From assembly GCF_000743705.1 (NCBI RefSeq), contig NZ_JQEZ01000006.1, positions 66,547 through 130,546 of the forward strand: DNA of 64,000 bases. The letters are read 5' to 3'. The notes beneath the pieces are model-generated. The model saw nothing but the letters and a program-made list of their open reading frames with translations, was not told the DNA's origin and made no database searches. This document shows, one piece after another, positions 63,845 to 64,000 of this stretch (its first letter is position 1; every line of letters begins with the position of its first letter). The position numbers and the translations under genes were made by a program. This stretch comes from Ruegeria halocynthiae. Lineage in GTDB: Bacteria; Pseudomonadota; Alphaproteobacteria; Rhodobacterales; Rhodobacteraceae.

Positions 63845-64000
63845 ATGAGTTATCTGACAGACCGCAAACGCGCGCAGGGCGCAGGTGCCGGACGGCAGGG
63901 TACGCATCATCACTGGCAGATGATGGTCAGCTCGACCGCGCTTGTGTTTCTTGTGCCTTTGTTCGTTTTCACCTTCGCGCACGGGCTGGGTGGAACCTAT
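63845..64000 (+). CDS. sdhD: Succinate dehydrogenase membrane anchor subunit, cut by the window end
   Basis: The first 52 residues are present: MSYLTDRKRAQGAGAGRQGT, then HHHWQMMVSSTALVFLVPLF and the start of the first helix. This matches alphaproteobacterial SdhD, as expected after sdhC. sdhA and sdhB presumably follow outside the window. Confidence 0.92.
   Translation, partial: MSYLTDRKRAQGAGAGRQGTHHHWQMMVSSTALVFLVPLFVFTFAHGLGGTY

Overview
The window is 64 kb of GC-rich alphaproteobacterial chromosome. It is most likely from the Roseobacter group of the Rhodobacteraceae. The reasons are the TCA gene order mdh-sucC-sucD-sucA-sucB-lpd, an aa3-type oxidase subunit IV of alphaproteobacterial type, a decaprenyl-type prenyl synthase, PhaA/PhaB together with two ethylmalonyl-CoA-pathway-type enzymes, and several families common in that group (TIGR02302, DUF6173, DUF1194, NnrU). 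Genus and species cannot be fixed from sequence reading alone. I saw no rRNA, tRNA, CRISPR array, transposase, integrase or prophage.

Layout. 1-9 kb: the 3' part of an RND efflux permease, a DsbD-like/Nudix pair, AlgH, a Sua5-type threonylcarbamoyl-AMP synthase, and an acyl-CoA dehydrogenase/metallo-hydrolase/DUF6173 cluster. 9-17 kb: a membrane glycerophosphodiesterase coupled to a secreted phospholipase-A2-like protein, a tiny cytochrome oxidase subunit, an AzlCD exporter, and a tightly overlapped molybdenum-cofactor operon (fdhD, an unknown AT-rich membrane gene, mobA, mobB, moeA). 17-31 kb: greA, a SoxR regulator divergent from a glyoxalase-like protein, ETF-ubiquinone oxidoreductase, a TPR protein with ispE, a polyprenyl diphosphate synthase, a tRNA methyltransferase, a LysR/EamA pair, and phaB and phaA. 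31-45 kb: an EAL protein, a sterol desaturase cluster, argH and lysA with two mini-lipoproteins between them, a TIGR02302 protein, ftsE-ftsX-plsC, and a TerB-like protein. 45-58.5 kb: lpd, sucB, sucA, sucD, sucC and mdh on the minus strand. 58.6-64 kb: TauE/SafE, a malyl-CoA-lyase-type enzyme and mesaconyl-CoA-hydratase-type enzyme in one operon with NnrU and DUF1737, a DUF1194 protein, and the start of sdhCD.

The most notable region is the succinyl-CoA synthetase/2-oxoglutarate dehydrogenase operon. Almost every junction in it carries an accessory gene. Between sucC and sucD lie a lipoprotein gene, a relic made of the first 45 codons of sucD fused in frame to the last codons of sucC, and then a methyltransferase gene. 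The relic differs from the intact sucD start at 7 of 133 bases, all synonymous. This suggests that a second sucC-cargo-sucD junction from a related strain was imported and joined on, rather than a simple local duplication.

A second regulatory observation links the TCA genes. The leaders of sucC and sdhC each carry two copies of the palindrome GTGATCAC separated by exactly 13 bp, at nearly the same distance from the start codon. This looks like a shared operator for an unidentified TCA-cycle regulator.
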